Counted from the stretch's first letter, positions 34,333-45,427 are shown. The stretch is 64,000 nt of DNA from Brevundimonas sp. (GCF_030704825.1 NZ_JAUYNX010000024.1:1-64000); one strand, 5' to 3'. Numbers and translations are program-made. The notes: generated by a model not told the origin, from the sequence alone.

Positions 34333-37179
34333 CTACGCAGGACGGGCGGGCGCCGCGGGTCGGTTCCCGCCCGTTTTCGTCCTGAGTTCGGTCTTCATCG
34401 CCGCGACCCAGCCGGCGAAGGTGTCGGCCGAGGCGGCGAGGCCGGCGAAGTCGCCCGGAGCGGCGCCGCCGCGGACGCCGTCGTCCAGGGCGATCGACAG
34501 GGCCGTCTTCGCCCGCGCCCCGGCCACGAACGGCCGGTAGTTGCGCGAAAGGCGGGTCAGGGCGGCGCTGTCGCCGCCCAGGGAATAGCCGACGCCGGCG
34601 CGGATCAGCCGGGCCTCCTCGGCCGCCGTCAGGGCGGCCGGATTTCCGAAGCGATCGCCCAGCAGCCCCTCGTAGAGGCCGGCCGCCGGCAGCCAGTTCC
34701 GCTGCTTCCAGAACACTTCGGCGCGGACCTCGCGAGCCTCGGGCGAGACGTCGGCGCCGAGCACCTCCAGAGCGTGGTCGAAGCGACCCAGCTCCATCAG
34801 GGCGCGGGCCTCCAGGGACCGGCGCTCGGTGTTCAGGGCGGCCGGCAGGATGGTGGTCCGCGACCCCCAGATCGCCTGCAGCGCAGGCTCGGGCTGGCGG
34901 TCCATCAGATAGACGGCGGCCAGATCGGTCGCGACCTGCGCCTTGGCCACGCCTTCCAGCCGGTTGTCGACCTGGTATTTCAGCAGTTCGGCGGCCTGGT
35001 CCAGCAGGTCGACGTCGACCAGGCGGCGCGCCAGGCGGCGCACCATCTCGTCGCCGTCGGCGCCGATCGGGGTCAGTTCGCGGAAGTCGTAGAACAGGCC
35101 CAGCGCCTGCACCGGCTGCAGGCCGTCGGCGCCGCCCTCGAGGAACAGCATCCGGAAGGCGCTGCCCAGGTCGGCCTGGATGTCGGCGGCGCCCTCCAGG
35201 CGGTTCAGGCCGGGACCGGCGCCCTTCAGCGCGGTCAGGGCCTCGCGGTACAGTCCCTGCGACAGATACAGCTGGCCCAGCTGGCGGATCACGGCCAGTT
35301 CGGTGGCGTCGCCGCGCCAGCGCCAGCGCAGGGCTTCCAGCGCCGCCGCCGCCGCGTCGGCCTTCATCGCGCCCTTGGCCAGCGACAGGCGGACGACGCC
35401 GAGCTTGCCGGGCACCGAGACGGCGTCCAGGGGCGCGCGGCCGACGGCCGTGTAGATCGCCAGGGCGCGGTCCGACTGACCGTCCAGCTCGAACAGCCGC
35501 GCCTGGACCAGGCGGGCGGCCAGTTGATCGGCCGCCGGGGCGTCCTGGCTGAAGCTGTAGGCCAGCAGGGCGCGGGCGGAGTCGAGCTCGCCCGTCTCAA
35601 TCGCGGCCATGGCGTGGGCGGCCCCGAACCGGGCCCGCCAGGCGGTCGGAAAGTCGTCGATCGCCGGGGCGCCGGAGGCGAAGGCGCGGCGGGCGGCGAC
35701 CCAGTCGCCCTGGTTCGAGGCGATATAGCCGCGCCAGAGCGCGGAGGCGGGATCGGAGGCGACGGCCGCCGAGGCGAAATCGCCCTGGGCCTCTTCCATG
35801 CGGCCGATGGAGGCGCGGGCGGCGCCGCGCAGACCGCGCAGCTCCGGTTCGCCGGCCATGTTGGGGGCCCGGGCGACGATGCTGTTCAGAATCCCGACGG
35901 CTTCGTAGCCGAGACCGGAGCCAACCAGAAAACGGGCCAGGGCGAAGCGCGCCTCGGCCGGCGCCCGGGGATCGTCGCCGGCGGCCATGGCTTCCTGGGC
36001 CGCGGCGTCCTGAAGCTGGCGATAGCGGGCGGAGAAGCCCGCATGGCCCGTCTCGGCCCATTCCGCCACGATCAGGGCCGGATATTTGGCGCGGCGGGGC
36101 GCGCCGTCGTCGACCGACGCCGCATCCAGCGCGGCGGAGGGCGAGGACAGGGTCAGGCCGCCGGGCCGGCTGACGGTGACCAGATCCCCCTCGGCCCGGA
36201 TGGCGAGATCGCTGGCGAGGGTTTCCACGGCCAGTCCCTGGGCGGTCGGCAGCAGGGCGAGGTCGACGGTGCGGCGGCGGTCGGCGAACCCCTTGCCAGG
36301 CGCCAGGGCGGTGACGGCGGCGAAGCGGTCGCCGGCGAGAGGGTCGGTCAGCCAGACGGCCCGGGTCGCGCCGGCCATGCGGGCGACCAGGGCGGGCTCG
36401 CCGCCGTCCTCGCGGTCGACGGCGACGCTCTCGACGGCCACCGGCTGGCCGCCGATGACGACGGTCCAGGTCGAGCCGCTGGCGACGGCCGAAACCGCCA
36501 GCCCCTCGGGCGCGGCGATCCGCACGGCGACATGATCGGCGCCGGCGGTCCAGCGGGCGTCGGAGGCCGGACCGAGTTGTCCGTCGCCGGGCATGTCGAG
36601 GCGGGCGGGCGTGTCGAACACGACCCAGACGGCCTCGCCGCGCCGGAAGACGGCGGCGCCGACCGGCGTCGGCCAGGCGAAGGACAGGCTGACCTTGGCG
36701 GGCGTGGCCCTCGCGGAGACCGCGACGGTCTGGACGGCCGGCGCGGCGGCGGGCGCCGCCGCCGGGGCCGTCGGATAGAGGTTGAGCCACACCGCGCCGT
36801 CGGCCGAGCCGCTGCGGACGTCGGCGCCCTCGGCGAGGGTCAGCACCAGTTCGGTGGCGCCCTGGACCGCGCGGGTCTCGACCGCTTCCACGCCCCGGGG
36901 CGGATCGACCCTGAGCCGCGAGATGTCCGGCGCGGCGGTCGAACCGATGCGGACGACGACGTCACGACCCTCGCGCCGAACCCGCGACCGGGCCCCGACC
37001 ACGCCGGCGAATTCGATACGGGTGAATTCCGCATTGGCCCCGATGCGGATCGAGACCGGATCCAGCGGGGCGGCGGCCTCCTGGGCCAGCGGGGCCAGGG
37101 GCGCGAACAGAACCGCGCCCGCCGCGGCGGCGGCCACGGTGGTTCTGAGAACGCGCTTGCTGGAGGAGGCCCCGGACAT
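34333..37179 (-). CDS. large exported TPR protein, unknown role
   Basis: 948 residues from the ATG at 37177-37179, followed by a signal peptide (RVLRTTVAAAAAGAVLFAPL, cleavage near LAQ). Residues about 30-130 and 150-300 are beta-rich with repeated ISRLRVDPPRGV-type segments, resembling AMIN-like envelope domains. The C-terminal two thirds are Ala/Leu-rich helical repeats of TPR type (RFALARFLVGSGLGYEAV; ALRWRWRGDATELAVIRQLG; AAVYLMDRQPEPALQAIW). Probably periplasmic scaffolding. Frames further upstream read into the cinA gap. It faces hup tail-to-tail, with a 26-base gap. Confidence 0.75.
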   Translation of the reverse strand: MSGASSSKRVLRTTVAAAAAGAVLFAPLAPLAQEAAAPLDPVSIRIGANAEFTRIEFAGVVGARSRVRREGRDVVVRIGSTAAPDISRLRVDPPRGVEAVETRAVQGATELVLTLAEGADVRSGSADGAVWLNLYPTAPAAAPAAAPAVQTVAVSARATPAKVSLSFAWPTPVGAAVFRRGEAVWVVFDTPARLDMPGDGQLGPASDARWTAGADHVAVRIAAPEGLAVSAVASGSTWTVVIGGQPVAVESVAVDREDGGEPALVARMAGATRAVWLTDPLAGDRFAAVTALAPGKGFADRRRTVDLALLPTAQGLAVETLASDLAIRAEGDLVTVSRPGGLTLSSPSAALDAASVDDGAPRRAKYPALIVAEWAETGHAGFSARYRQLQDAAAQEAMAAGDDPRAPAEARFALARFLVGSGLGYEAVGILNSIVARAPNMAGEPELRGLRGAARASIGRMEEAQGDFASAAVASDPASALWRGYIASNQGDWVAARRAFASGAPAIDDFPTAWRARFGAAHAMAAIETGELDSARALLAYSFSQDAPAADQLAARLVQARLFELDGQSDRALAIYTAVGRAPLDAVSVPGKLGVVRLSLAKGAMKADAAAAALEALRWRWRGDATELAVIRQLGQLYLSQGLYREALTALKGAGPGLNRLEGAADIQADLGSAFRMLFLEGGADGLQPVQALGLFYDFRELTPIGADGDEMVRRLARRLVDVDLLDQAAELLKYQVDNRLEGVAKAQVATDLAAVYLMDRQPEPALQAIWGSRTTILPAALNTERRSLEARALMELGRFDHALEVLGADVSPEAREVRAEVFWKQRNWLPAAGLYEGLLGDRFGNPAALTAAEEARLIRAGVGYSLGGDSAALTRLSRNYRPFVAGARAKTALSIALDDGVRGGAAPGDFAGLAASADTFAGWVAAMKTELRTKTGGNRPAAPARPA
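34342..34377 (+). terminator. hup terminator inside the antisense gene end
   Basis: ACGGGCGGG (34342-34350) pairs with CCCGCCCGT (34366-34374), and the stem ends in TTTT (34374-34377). For hup this is a factor-independent terminator. On the other strand it lies within the last codons of the 948-residue protein. Confidence 0.6.
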
Positions 37180-37216
37180 ACGCGCGCACCCTCGCGCGAC
37201 CGGCCTTTCAACGCGG

Positions 37217-37729
37217 TTAACGGTTGATGACCGCCGCCTCCAGCATCCGCAACGCCACACGCAGGCATTCGAGGCGGCAGGGCCCCCGGCCGATGTCGCC
37301 GAAATGGTGCTCCTCGTGGACGGTCGGCGCGCCCGAGGCCGCGACGGCGAAATGGACCAGACCGGGCTCGTCATCCGGACCCGCCTGCCCCGCGAAGCCG
37401 GTGACCGCCACCGCCGCGCCAGCTCCCGATGCCCTCAGCGCGCCCTCGGCCATGGCCCGCGCGACCGGCTCCGAAACCGCACCGTTCCGTGCGATCAGCC
37501 GGGGCGGCACGGCCAGTTCGTCGGCCTTGGCGTCGTCCGTATAGACGACATAGCCGCGCTCGAAGACATGCGACCGGCCTTCCACGTCGGTCAGGACCGA
37601 GGCGATCAGGCCGCCGGTGCAGCTTTCGGCCGTGGCCAGGGTGACGTCGCGGCTCTCCGCGCCCTTCAGCACGGCCTCGATCAGGGCCTCGATGTCGTTC
37701 GGCAGGGCGGGGCTGAGGGTTTCGGTCAT
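37217..37729 (-). CDS. pncC: CinA-family nicotinamide-nucleotide amidase
   Basis: 170 residues, the C-terminal CinA/PncC domain alone. The signature TLATAESCTGGLIASVLTDV near residue 30 and GAAVAVTGFAGQAGPDDEPG are the family motifs. It deamidates nicotinamide mononucleotide in NAD salvage. The ATG at 37727-37729 is family-like. Upstream frame sequence would overlap the DUF983 gene. Confidence 0.92.
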   Translation of the reverse strand: MTETLSPALPNDIEALIEAVLKGAESRDVTLATAESCTGGLIASVLTDVEGRSHVFERGYVVYTDDAKADELAVPPRLIARNGAVSEPVARAMAEGALRASGAGAAVAVTGFAGQAGPDDEPGLVHFAVAASGAPTVHEEHHFGDIGRGPCRLECLRVALRMLEAAVINR

Positions 37730-37850
37730 ACGGGCTCCTGTGGCAGCGCAACGGTCACGCTGTCCCGCCCGTTCCCGCGACATCACGGCGCGTTGCGGCC
37801 GGGCGCCGGCGCGCCGACATGCGGCGTCGTCTGCCCGTGAGGATCCGAAC

Positions 37851-38258
37851 GTGACCGACCCCCAGTATCCCGCTCTCAACACCCTTTCGACCGGCCTGCG
37901 CTGTCGCTGTCCGCGCTGCGGCGAGGGCCCGCTGCTGAAGGGGTTTCTGACCATCCGCGACGCCTGCCCGGCCTGCGGTCTGGACTACGGGTTCGCCGAG
38001 CCGGCCGACGGCCCCGCCTTTTTCGGCATGAGCGTTGTCGGCATCGTCGGCATGGCCCTGTTCATGTGGTTCGAGTTCGCCGTCCACCCGCCGATCTGGG
38101 TCCATCTGATCGTGACCATGCCGTTGCTGGTCCTCGGCTGCCTGGCCGTGCTGCGGCCGCTGAAGGGCTGGCTGGTGTCGGAACAGTACATCCACAAGGC
38201 CGCCCCGCCGGAGTTCGAGAGCGTCGGTAAGCACGGCGAGGGGTCGAAGTGGCGGTGA
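37851..38258 (+). CDS. DUF983-family membrane protein
   Basis: 135 residues. Two CxxC-type pairs (RCPRCGEGPLL and CPACGLDYG) could bind zinc. Two TM helices follow at about 60-100 (FFGMSVVGIVGMALFMWFEF; LIVTMPLLVLGCLAVL). GTG 37851 has GAGG upstream. Function unknown; relatives are common in alphaproteobacteria. Confidence 0.85.
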   Translation: MTDPQYPALNTLSTGLRCRCPRCGEGPLLKGFLTIRDACPACGLDYGFAEPADGPAFFGMSVVGIVGMALFMWFEFAVHPPIWVHLIVTMPLLVLGCLAVLRPLKGWLVSEQYIHKAAPPEFESVGKHGEGSKWR

Positions 38259-38324
38259 TCCGCGCCGTTTGACTTCCGGCGCGGCGACGCGCCCCCTGCG
38301 CCCGTCCCGGGGAGGGGCGCGGCC

Positions 38325-38420
38325 ATGGACATCGAGCGCATACTGTCGTGGCTGCTGATCCTCGTGCCCGCCGTCATCCTGGGGATGGCCGCCGCGATGA
38401 TTTTCCAGCGGAAGCGGTAG
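38325..38420 (+). CDS. 31-residue single-TM microprotein
   Basis: ATG 38325, stop TAG 38418-38420. Reads MDIERILSWLLILVPAVILG then MAAAMIFQRKR: one TM helix with a basic end after it. GGGGAGGGG lies a few bases before the ATG, a strong ribosome site. It lies between DUF983 and the tRNA gene. Too short for a family call; only the site and the hydrophobic design support it. Confidence 0.55.
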   Translation: MDIERILSWLLILVPAVILGMAAAMIFQRKR

Positions 38421-38421
38421 A

Positions 38422-38498
38422 TGGCGACCCCGGAGGGACTCGAACCCCCGACCTCTGCTTTAGGAAAGCCTTGCTCTATCCGGCTGAGCTACGGGGTC
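38422..38498 (-). tRNA. tRNA-Arg (anticodon CCU)
   Basis: 77 bases including an encoded CCA. Acceptor stem GACCCCG pairs with CGGGGTC, D-arm GCTC..GAGC, anticodon stem-loop GCTTTCCTAAAGC with CCT at the middle, and T-arm GGGGGTTCGAGTCCC. It reads AGG codons, which are rare in this G+C-rich genome. Confidence 0.97.
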
Positions 38499-38578
38499 AC
38501 GCAGGCTGACCTAGCGGGTGATCGCGCGGCGGGGAAGCGTCTCGCGGCCGCTCCGACGATTTTTCAGGGGCGCGGGCC

Positions 38579-38818
38579 GTGACATTGCTGCTGATGGCCA
38601 TCCTGGGCCTGACCGGGCCGGGCCAGGTCCGGGAATCGCCCCGCCGGGATCCGCCGGCTCGCGAGCGGCCCCGGTCGGCGCCCCCCGCGCGGGAGGTCTA
38701 TTTCGCCAACTGCACCGCCGCCCGGGCGGCCGGTCGGGAGAACATCCGGCGTGGAGAACCGGGCTACCGGCCGCCGCTGGATCGCGACAACGACGGGGTC
38801 GCCTGCGAATCCCGGTGA
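38579..38818 (+). CDS. Excalibur-domain exported small protein
   Basis: 79 residues from GTG 38579, with AGGGG upstream. Short hydrophobic N-terminus, Pro/Arg linker, then the Excalibur calcium-binding domain: YFANCTAARAAG, GYRPPLDRDNDGVACE, with the DxDxDG loop (DRDNDG) and two cysteines that could pair. Expected to be exported. It directly follows the tRNA gene region on the opposite strand. Confidence 0.88.
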   Translation: MTLLLMAILGLTGPGQVRESPRRDPPARERPRSAPPAREVYFANCTAARAAGRENIRRGEPGYRPPLDRDNDGVACESR

Positions 38819-38851
38819 CCTCCTGTTTCAGGATTGTGGTTAATCCGTCTT

Positions 38852-38916
38852 AAGATACAATATCTTGGGGTGAACAAACCCCGAATCGGGCCGTGTCGGT
38901 GATTCGGTCCTGATTC
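38852..38916. promoter_or_regulatory. palindrome and GANTC cluster upstream of helicase
   Basis: AAGATACAATATCTT (38852-38866) is a 6-bp stem with a 3-base loop in an A+T-rich patch. Three GANTC sites follow at 38883, 38901 and 38912, the recognition sequence of the cell-cycle methylase CcrM in Caulobacterales. Half a CtrA-like TTAA pair (38840-38853, spacing 6 not 7) lies just upstream. No -35/-10 is obvious. Confidence 0.4.
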
Positions 38917-38972
38917 GTTTCGCCCCTGTTCCGGCGAAACAGCCGTGGCCGTTCACACCTCGCTGAAACGCC

Positions 38973-41512
<2,540 letters not shown>

Positions 41513-41516
<4 letters not shown>

Positions 41517-41797
41517 GCCAGACGGGTTGCCGTGTCGACGTCTGGCTGTGGCGCGCGCGCTTCGCGAAGTCGCGGTCGCTCGCCGCGGCCATGGTCGAGC
41601 GGGGCATGGTGAGGCTGACACACAACGGCGCCCAGAGCCGGCTCGACAAGCCGAGCCGCCCGGTCCACGTCGGCGATGCGCTGGTTTTCGCCCTCGGCGG
41701 CCGGCTGGTGGAGCTGACCGTCGCCGGGCTCGGCGAGCGGCGCGGTCCGGCCGGGGAAGCCCGCACGCTCTACACCCTGTCCGGCCCCGAGGGGTGA
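41513..41797 (+). CDS. S4-domain RNA-binding protein (Hsp15-like)
   Basis: 94 residues. RVDVWLWRARFAKSRSLAAA with GMVRLTHNGAQSRLDKPSR is the S4 RNA-binding pattern; the rest (VHVGDALVFALGGRLVELTV) matches Hsp15. In E. coli that protein rescues stalled 50S-nascent chain complexes. It is coupled to the helicase gene by an ATGA overlap. Confidence 0.9.
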
Positions 41798-41944
41798 CAC
41801 CCGCGGCCGAAGGATGCGGATCGCGGTGCGACATCTCCGCCTCACCGCCCCGACTGCGGCTTCCCCTCGGTTGACAGCGTTCGTCGGCGGGGTCATGTGC
41901 GCTGCCCGTTCCTCCCGCCAGCCGATAGCGCCCCAGACCGCCTC

Positions 41945-42286
41945 ATGACCTACATCGTCACCGACGCCTGCGTGAAATGTAAGTTCATGGACTGCGTCGA
42001 GGTCTGCCCGGTCGACTGCTTCTACGAGGGGGAGAATTTCCTCGTCATAGCGCCGGACGAATGCATCGACTGCGGCGTCTGCGAACCGGAGTGCCCGGTC
42101 GACGCCATCAAGCCCGACACCGAGGACGAACCCGACGGCAAATGGCTGATGGTCAACGCCGACTACGCCAAGGTCTGGCCGAACATCACCGTCAAGGGCA
42201 CGCCCCCCGCCGACGCGGAAGCGTTCGAACGCGAGACCGGCAAGTTCGAGAAATACTTCTCCGAAAAGCCCGGCAAGGGTTCCTGA
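41945..42286 (+). CDS. fdxA: 7Fe ferredoxin FdxA
   Basis: 113 residues. Cys spacing [18 protein letters not shown] (partial) then [15 protein letters not shown] provides one 3Fe-4S and one 4Fe-4S cluster, as in FdxA. It is a low-potential electron carrier; the partner is unknown. The ATG at 41945 fits the family start [13 protein letters not shown]; a 147-base gap upstream likely holds its promoter. Confidence 0.95.
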   Translation: MTYIVTDACVKCKFMDCVEVCPVDCFYEGENFLVIAPDECIDCGVCEPECPVDAIKPDTEDEPDGKWLMVNADYAKVWPNITVKGTPPADAEAFERETGKFEKYFSEKPGKGS

Positions 42287-42347
42287 GCGTACCGCTGGCG
42301 AGCCGGCGTTCGATGTGATCTTCTCCGTTTGAGCGGGGGACGGACGA

Positions 42348-43088
42348 ATGCCTGATCTGGACAAGCCCGGCCTCTGGCTGCTGGCGGCCGGGATCACCGC
42401 CCTGGGCGTGATCGGCGTCGCGACCGAACAGCTGATCGAGGGGCTTCAGCCCGTCGAGGCGCCCAACCGCATCGTCGCCCTGATCAACGGCGGAATTCTG
42501 CTGGTCAGCGGCCCCGGCCTGTTGGTCGCCCGATACCGCGACCGAGGCGCGCTGCTCCTCGTCACGTTGATGGGGGTGTCGCTGGCCCTCCAGATTTCCG
42601 GACTTCTGGCGGCGCCGACGGATGTCACCCTCTGGGTCTCTGCGGCCCAGGCTGTGGCCATCGCGGCGGCTCTCTGTCTGCTGATCAAGCCGGAAAGCGA
42701 CGGCGCGCGACTCGCGGCCCGGATCGTCGTCGGGGCGATGCTGATCCTCTTCGGCGCGGTGCATCTGATGTATCCCGCGGCCATCGCCGGCATGATCCCG
42801 GCGTGGATGCCCGGCCAGGCCCTGTGGCCCTGGGCCACAGGCGCCGGCCAGACCGTTGCGGGGCTCGCCGTCGTGAGCGGCGTCTTCGGACGGCCCGCCA
42901 CGGCTCTCGTCGGAGCGATGTTCACCTCCTGGGTGTTAGTGGTTCACCTGCCCCGGATCGCCGCCGCGCCGAGCAGCGGGTCAGAGTGGACCTTCATGGC
43001 CCTGGCGTTCGCCCTGACCGGCGTGGTCTGGACCGTGAACGGCGCCCTGGCCCGAAACGGTGGGGATTTCCCGTCCCGCACGCGCTGA
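42348..43088 (+). CDS. multi-span membrane protein, unknown function
   Basis: 246 residues with about seven TM helices. Some segments resemble the DoxX-like fold (RIVVGAMLILFGAVHLMYPA; WATGAGQTVAGLAVVSGVFG; VVHLPRI), which fits the last 130 residues. The N-terminal part is a separate helical bundle. Function cannot be given. It lies between fdxA (61-base gap) and carD and does not overlap either. Confidence 0.75.
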   Translation: MPDLDKPGLWLLAAGITALGVIGVATEQLIEGLQPVEAPNRIVALINGGILLVSGPGLLVARYRDRGALLLVTLMGVSLALQISGLLAAPTDVTLWVSAAQAVAIAAALCLLIKPESDGARLAARIVVGAMLILFGAVHLMYPAAIAGMIPAWMPGQALWPWATGAGQTVAGLAVVSGVFGRPATALVGAMFTSWVLVVHLPRIAAAPSSGSEWTFMALAFALTGVVWTVNGALARNGGDFPSRTR

Positions 43089-43345
43089 CGCTGTGGACGT
43101 TTTGAAATTCCGAAGTTTTGTGATAGGTTCCTGTCATTGGGTCGGGCGGTAAGCGATTTTCTCGCGCCGCCCGCGTTTGCGACAGAACTCCGCCCACGAA
43201 GGCGGGGTCGGCCAGAGGTTTGGTGATCCGTTTTCGCTCCTGACGACTGACAAAGCTGCGCCGTTGACGGTTCCCCGTCGCCGGACAGTGCATTGTCGTC
43301 TTTTGCGTTGCCGCCTCATCCACCCTGCGCCGGGAAAGGAATGAC
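43089..43345 (+). promoter_or_regulatory. carD leader and possible promoter
   Basis: 257 bases without a gene. TTGACG at 43264-43269 is a candidate -35 element, with AGTGCA 17 bases on, a weak -10. AAAGGA before the carD ATG is its ribosome site. Elsewhere only short hairpins are seen. Confidence 0.3.
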
Positions 43346-43903
43346 ATGACGAACAAGAGCGGACTGGAATTCAAGGTTGGCGACGCGGTCGTCTATCCGG
43401 CGCACGGCGTCGGCAAGGTCGCGGCGGTTGAGGTCCAGGAAGTCGCCGGCATGTCGCTGGAAGTTTATGTGGTCACCTTCGACCACGAGAAGATGACCCT
43501 GCGCGTCCCGACCAAGAAGGCCAAGACGGCCGGCCTGCGCTCGCTGGCCGCCGACGACGTGGTGACCAAGGCGCTGACGACCCTGAAGGGCCGCGCCCGC
43601 ATCAAGCGCACCATGTGGTCGCGCCGCGCCCAGGAGTACGAGGCCAAGATCAACTCGGGCGACCTGATCTCGATCGCCGAGGTGGTCCGCGACCTGCATC
43701 GCGCGGACAGCCAGCCGGAACAGTCCTATTCGGAGCGTCAGCTCTATGAATCGGCCCTGGACCGCATGGCCCGCGAAGTCGCCGCCGCCAACCGCATCGA
43801 CAAGGACGCCGCCGTCCAGCTGCTGGCCCGGTCGCTGAGCGCCAAGAAGGCCGTCATCGCCGCCGCCGAGGCCGCGGAAGAAGCCGAGGCCGAAGCCGCC
43901 TGA
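43346..43903 (+). CDS. carD: CarD-family transcription regulator
   Basis: 185 residues. The N-terminal RNA polymerase-interaction domain is plain (FKVGDAVVYPAHGVGKVAAV; MTLRVPTKKAKTAGLR) and the C-terminal helical domain has SRRAQEYEAKINSGDLISIA and VVRDLHRA. CarD binds the polymerase beta subunit and stabilises open promoters, notably at rRNA genes. The tail is Ala/Glu-rich. A strong terminator follows. Confidence 0.96.
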   Translation: MTNKSGLEFKVGDAVVYPAHGVGKVAAVEVQEVAGMSLEVYVVTFDHEKMTLRVPTKKAKTAGLRSLAADDVVTKALTTLKGRARIKRTMWSRRAQEYEAKINSGDLISIAEVVRDLHRADSQPEQSYSERQLYESALDRMAREVAAANRIDKDAAVQLLARSLSAKKAVIAAAEAAEEAEAEAA

Positions 43904-43930
43904 TTTCGACGCGCGTCGCTAGAGACCAAA

Positions 43931-43956
43931 GGCCCGGGAGCGATCCCGGGCCTTTT
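43931..43956. terminator. strong hairpin terminator after carD
   Basis: GGCCCGGGA and TCCCGGGCC make a perfect 9-bp stem with loop GCGA, followed by TTTT on the plus strand and preceded by AAA, so it can work for carD and for the cytochrome gene, which ends at 43963 on the other strand. Confidence 0.85.
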
Positions 43957-43962
43957 GCATTT

Positions 43963-44325
43963 TCACCGGCCCGGACCGGTCCCGGAGACGCTTTCGAGAT
44001 AGGCGATGAGGTCGGCGATCTCGGTCGGCTGAAGCTCGAAGGCCGGCATGGCGGGGTGGGCGGTGACCAGCCCCTCGGCGAAGGCCTCCTGGAGGTCGCG
44101 CACTGGATACAGGACACCCATGTCCCGGAATGGCGGCGCGGCGTGCATGGGGCTGTCCCCGGACCGTTCCACCGCGTGGCAGCCCGCGCACTTCTGTCGC
44201 ACGAGAATGGCGCCCCGGTCCGCCGATCCCATGACGACGGGCTCGGTTCCGTTCTGGCGGACGGCTTCCCCGGCGCAGCCCGCGAGGACCAGGGCCCCCA
44301 GAACCATCCATAGTCGACCTGTCAT
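43963..44325 (-). CDS. cytochrome c, lipoprotein type
   Basis: 120 residues. A lipobox (VLAGC, Cys near residue 17) implies membrane anchoring; CAGCH near residue 46 binds haem and MPAF with Met near 94 is the axial ligand. A class I c-type cytochrome facing the periplasm. No oxidase or reductase partner is nearby. Confidence 0.92.
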   Translation of the reverse strand: MTGRLWMVLGALVLAGCAGEAVRQNGTEPVVMGSADRGAILVRQKCAGCHAVERSGDSPMHAAPPFRDMGVLYPVRDLQEAFAEGLVTAHPAMPAFELQPTEIADLIAYLESVSGTGPGR

Positions 44326-44454
44326 CGTCCGATTCCTCCCGGTCAGGATCGTCGTATATCATGCGGACTCCGCGCCCGGCTTGACTCAAGACAAGACGGA
44401 CGACGCGGGACCGGCCTATTCTCCCGGCGAAACCCGTTCCAGCGAGGCGATACG

Positions 44455-44823
44455 ATGACCCAATTCCACCACATCCGGCTCGAACTCGCGCGGGAGGCCG
44501 ACCACCCGGCGGGCGATCCCACCGAAGGGTACGACATCGTCGCGCCGCTCGACGCCGAGGGCCGGCTGGACGGCGACGCGCTGCGCGCGGAGCCCGAGCG
44601 CGGTCATGTGCGGAGCTTCCTGAGCGGTCAGACGGCCGGAACGGGTCGCCTGCGGCACGGTCCCGGCGGGAGCTGGACCCTGGACCTCGACGGCGGCGAC
44701 GCCGGGGACGCCCTCGGATTCCGATTCGCCGACGAGCGGTTCGTCGCCGGAGAGTACGTCAGCCTGACGTCGCCCTCCGGCGGCCAGCATACCTACGTCG
44801 TGGCGCGGGTGGCCGAAGTCTAG
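44455..44823 (+). CDS. conserved hypothetical protein, 122 residues
   Basis: Soluble, with no signal. Reads HHIRLELAREADHPAGDPTE, GYDIVAPLDAEGRLD, RFADERFVAGEYVSLTSPSG and a C-terminal VVARVAEV. I have a sense of a conserved alphaproteobacterial family but cannot assign a role. It overlaps the next gene tail-to-tail by 4 bases. Confidence 0.7.
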   Translation: MTQFHHIRLELAREADHPAGDPTEGYDIVAPLDAEGRLDGDALRAEPERGHVRSFLSGQTAGTGRLRHGPGGSWTLDLDGGDAGDALGFRFADERFVAGEYVSLTSPSGGQHTYVVARVAEV

Positions 44824-45299
44824 AAATACTCGGCCCCGGCCGGGCACTGGGCCGCCAGGCGGCGCGCCGTGATGGTGGCCGGAATATACGGGCTCCACAT
44901 CCCGGCGGCGCGGATCGAGGCCCCGCCGCGGAAACTGAACTGCTCTGGCTGATAGGTCCCGTTCAGGCGCACCCGGACGCGACGGCCGCTGCGGCTGACG
45001 CAATTGCCCTCGAAGCGGGCGTTGCCATTGCCGACCTCGCGGACCGGATAGGTGCACTGATAGTGGCGCGTCGACAGGCCGCCGAAGAAGCGGTTGATCT
45101 CGCTGGGCCGGACGCATTTGGTCTCGGTGTCGCGGTTGCCGAGCGCGCTGGTGGTGTATTCCCAATAGCCGGCCAGCACGGGCGGCTCGGCGGGCTGAAC
45201 CGGCGCGGCGGGACCCGCCATGGGCGCGGTCGCCGGCGCGGCCAGCAACAGGGCGCCGGCGAGCACCGGAACAATGCGGATCAGGATGGACGGCTTCAC
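44820..45299 (-). CDS. DUF3617-like exported protein
   Basis: 159 residues from GTG 45297-45299, with GAGGGG upstream. A signal peptide (IRIVPVLAGALLLAAPATA) is followed by GYWEYTTSALGNRDTETKC, NRFFGGLSTRHYQCTYPV and FEGNCVSRSGRRVRVRLNG. Those Cys and Trp positions fit DUF3617, a periplasmic family of unknown function. Confidence 0.8.
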   Translation of the reverse strand: MKPSILIRIVPVLAGALLLAAPATAPMAGPAAPVQPAEPPVLAGYWEYTTSALGNRDTETKCVRPSEINRFFGGLSTRHYQCTYPVREVGNGNARFEGNCVSRSGRRVRVRLNGTYQPEQFSFRGGASIRAAGMWSPYIPATITARRLAAQCPAGAEYF

Positions 45300-45398
45300 A
45301 GGACGGACCCCTCGACGACGGACGTTGGCGACATGACTAATGGGGATATATGGCGGGAATTGAACGCTGGCTGAACAGGCGGCGCGCCGCCACAAGCC

Positions 45399-45427
45399 TT
45401 GACGTAGCGCGGTGACTTCCACTATAC
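45399..45427 (+). promoter_or_regulatory. sigma-70-type promoter of rpmB
   Basis: TTGACG (45399-45404), a 17-base spacer, then CTATAC (45422-45427). Spacing and -35 hexamer fit the Caulobacter housekeeping consensus. The next 88 bases to the start codon form a leader. Confidence 0.7.

Noticed and set aside
33946..37227. 1093-residue plus-strand frame
   Set aside because: It crosses hup out of frame and is antisense to the exported TPR protein; composition is Gly/Asp/Arg-rich shadow.
37207..37228. TTAACC-type half sites between the TPR gene and cinA
   Set aside because: Half-site spacing is 5 or 3, which does not fit a CtrA pair.
38839..38854. TTAA-TCCGTC-TTAA as a CtrA box
   Set aside because: Spacing is 6, not the 7 seen in the four flagellar boxes; kept only as a remark.
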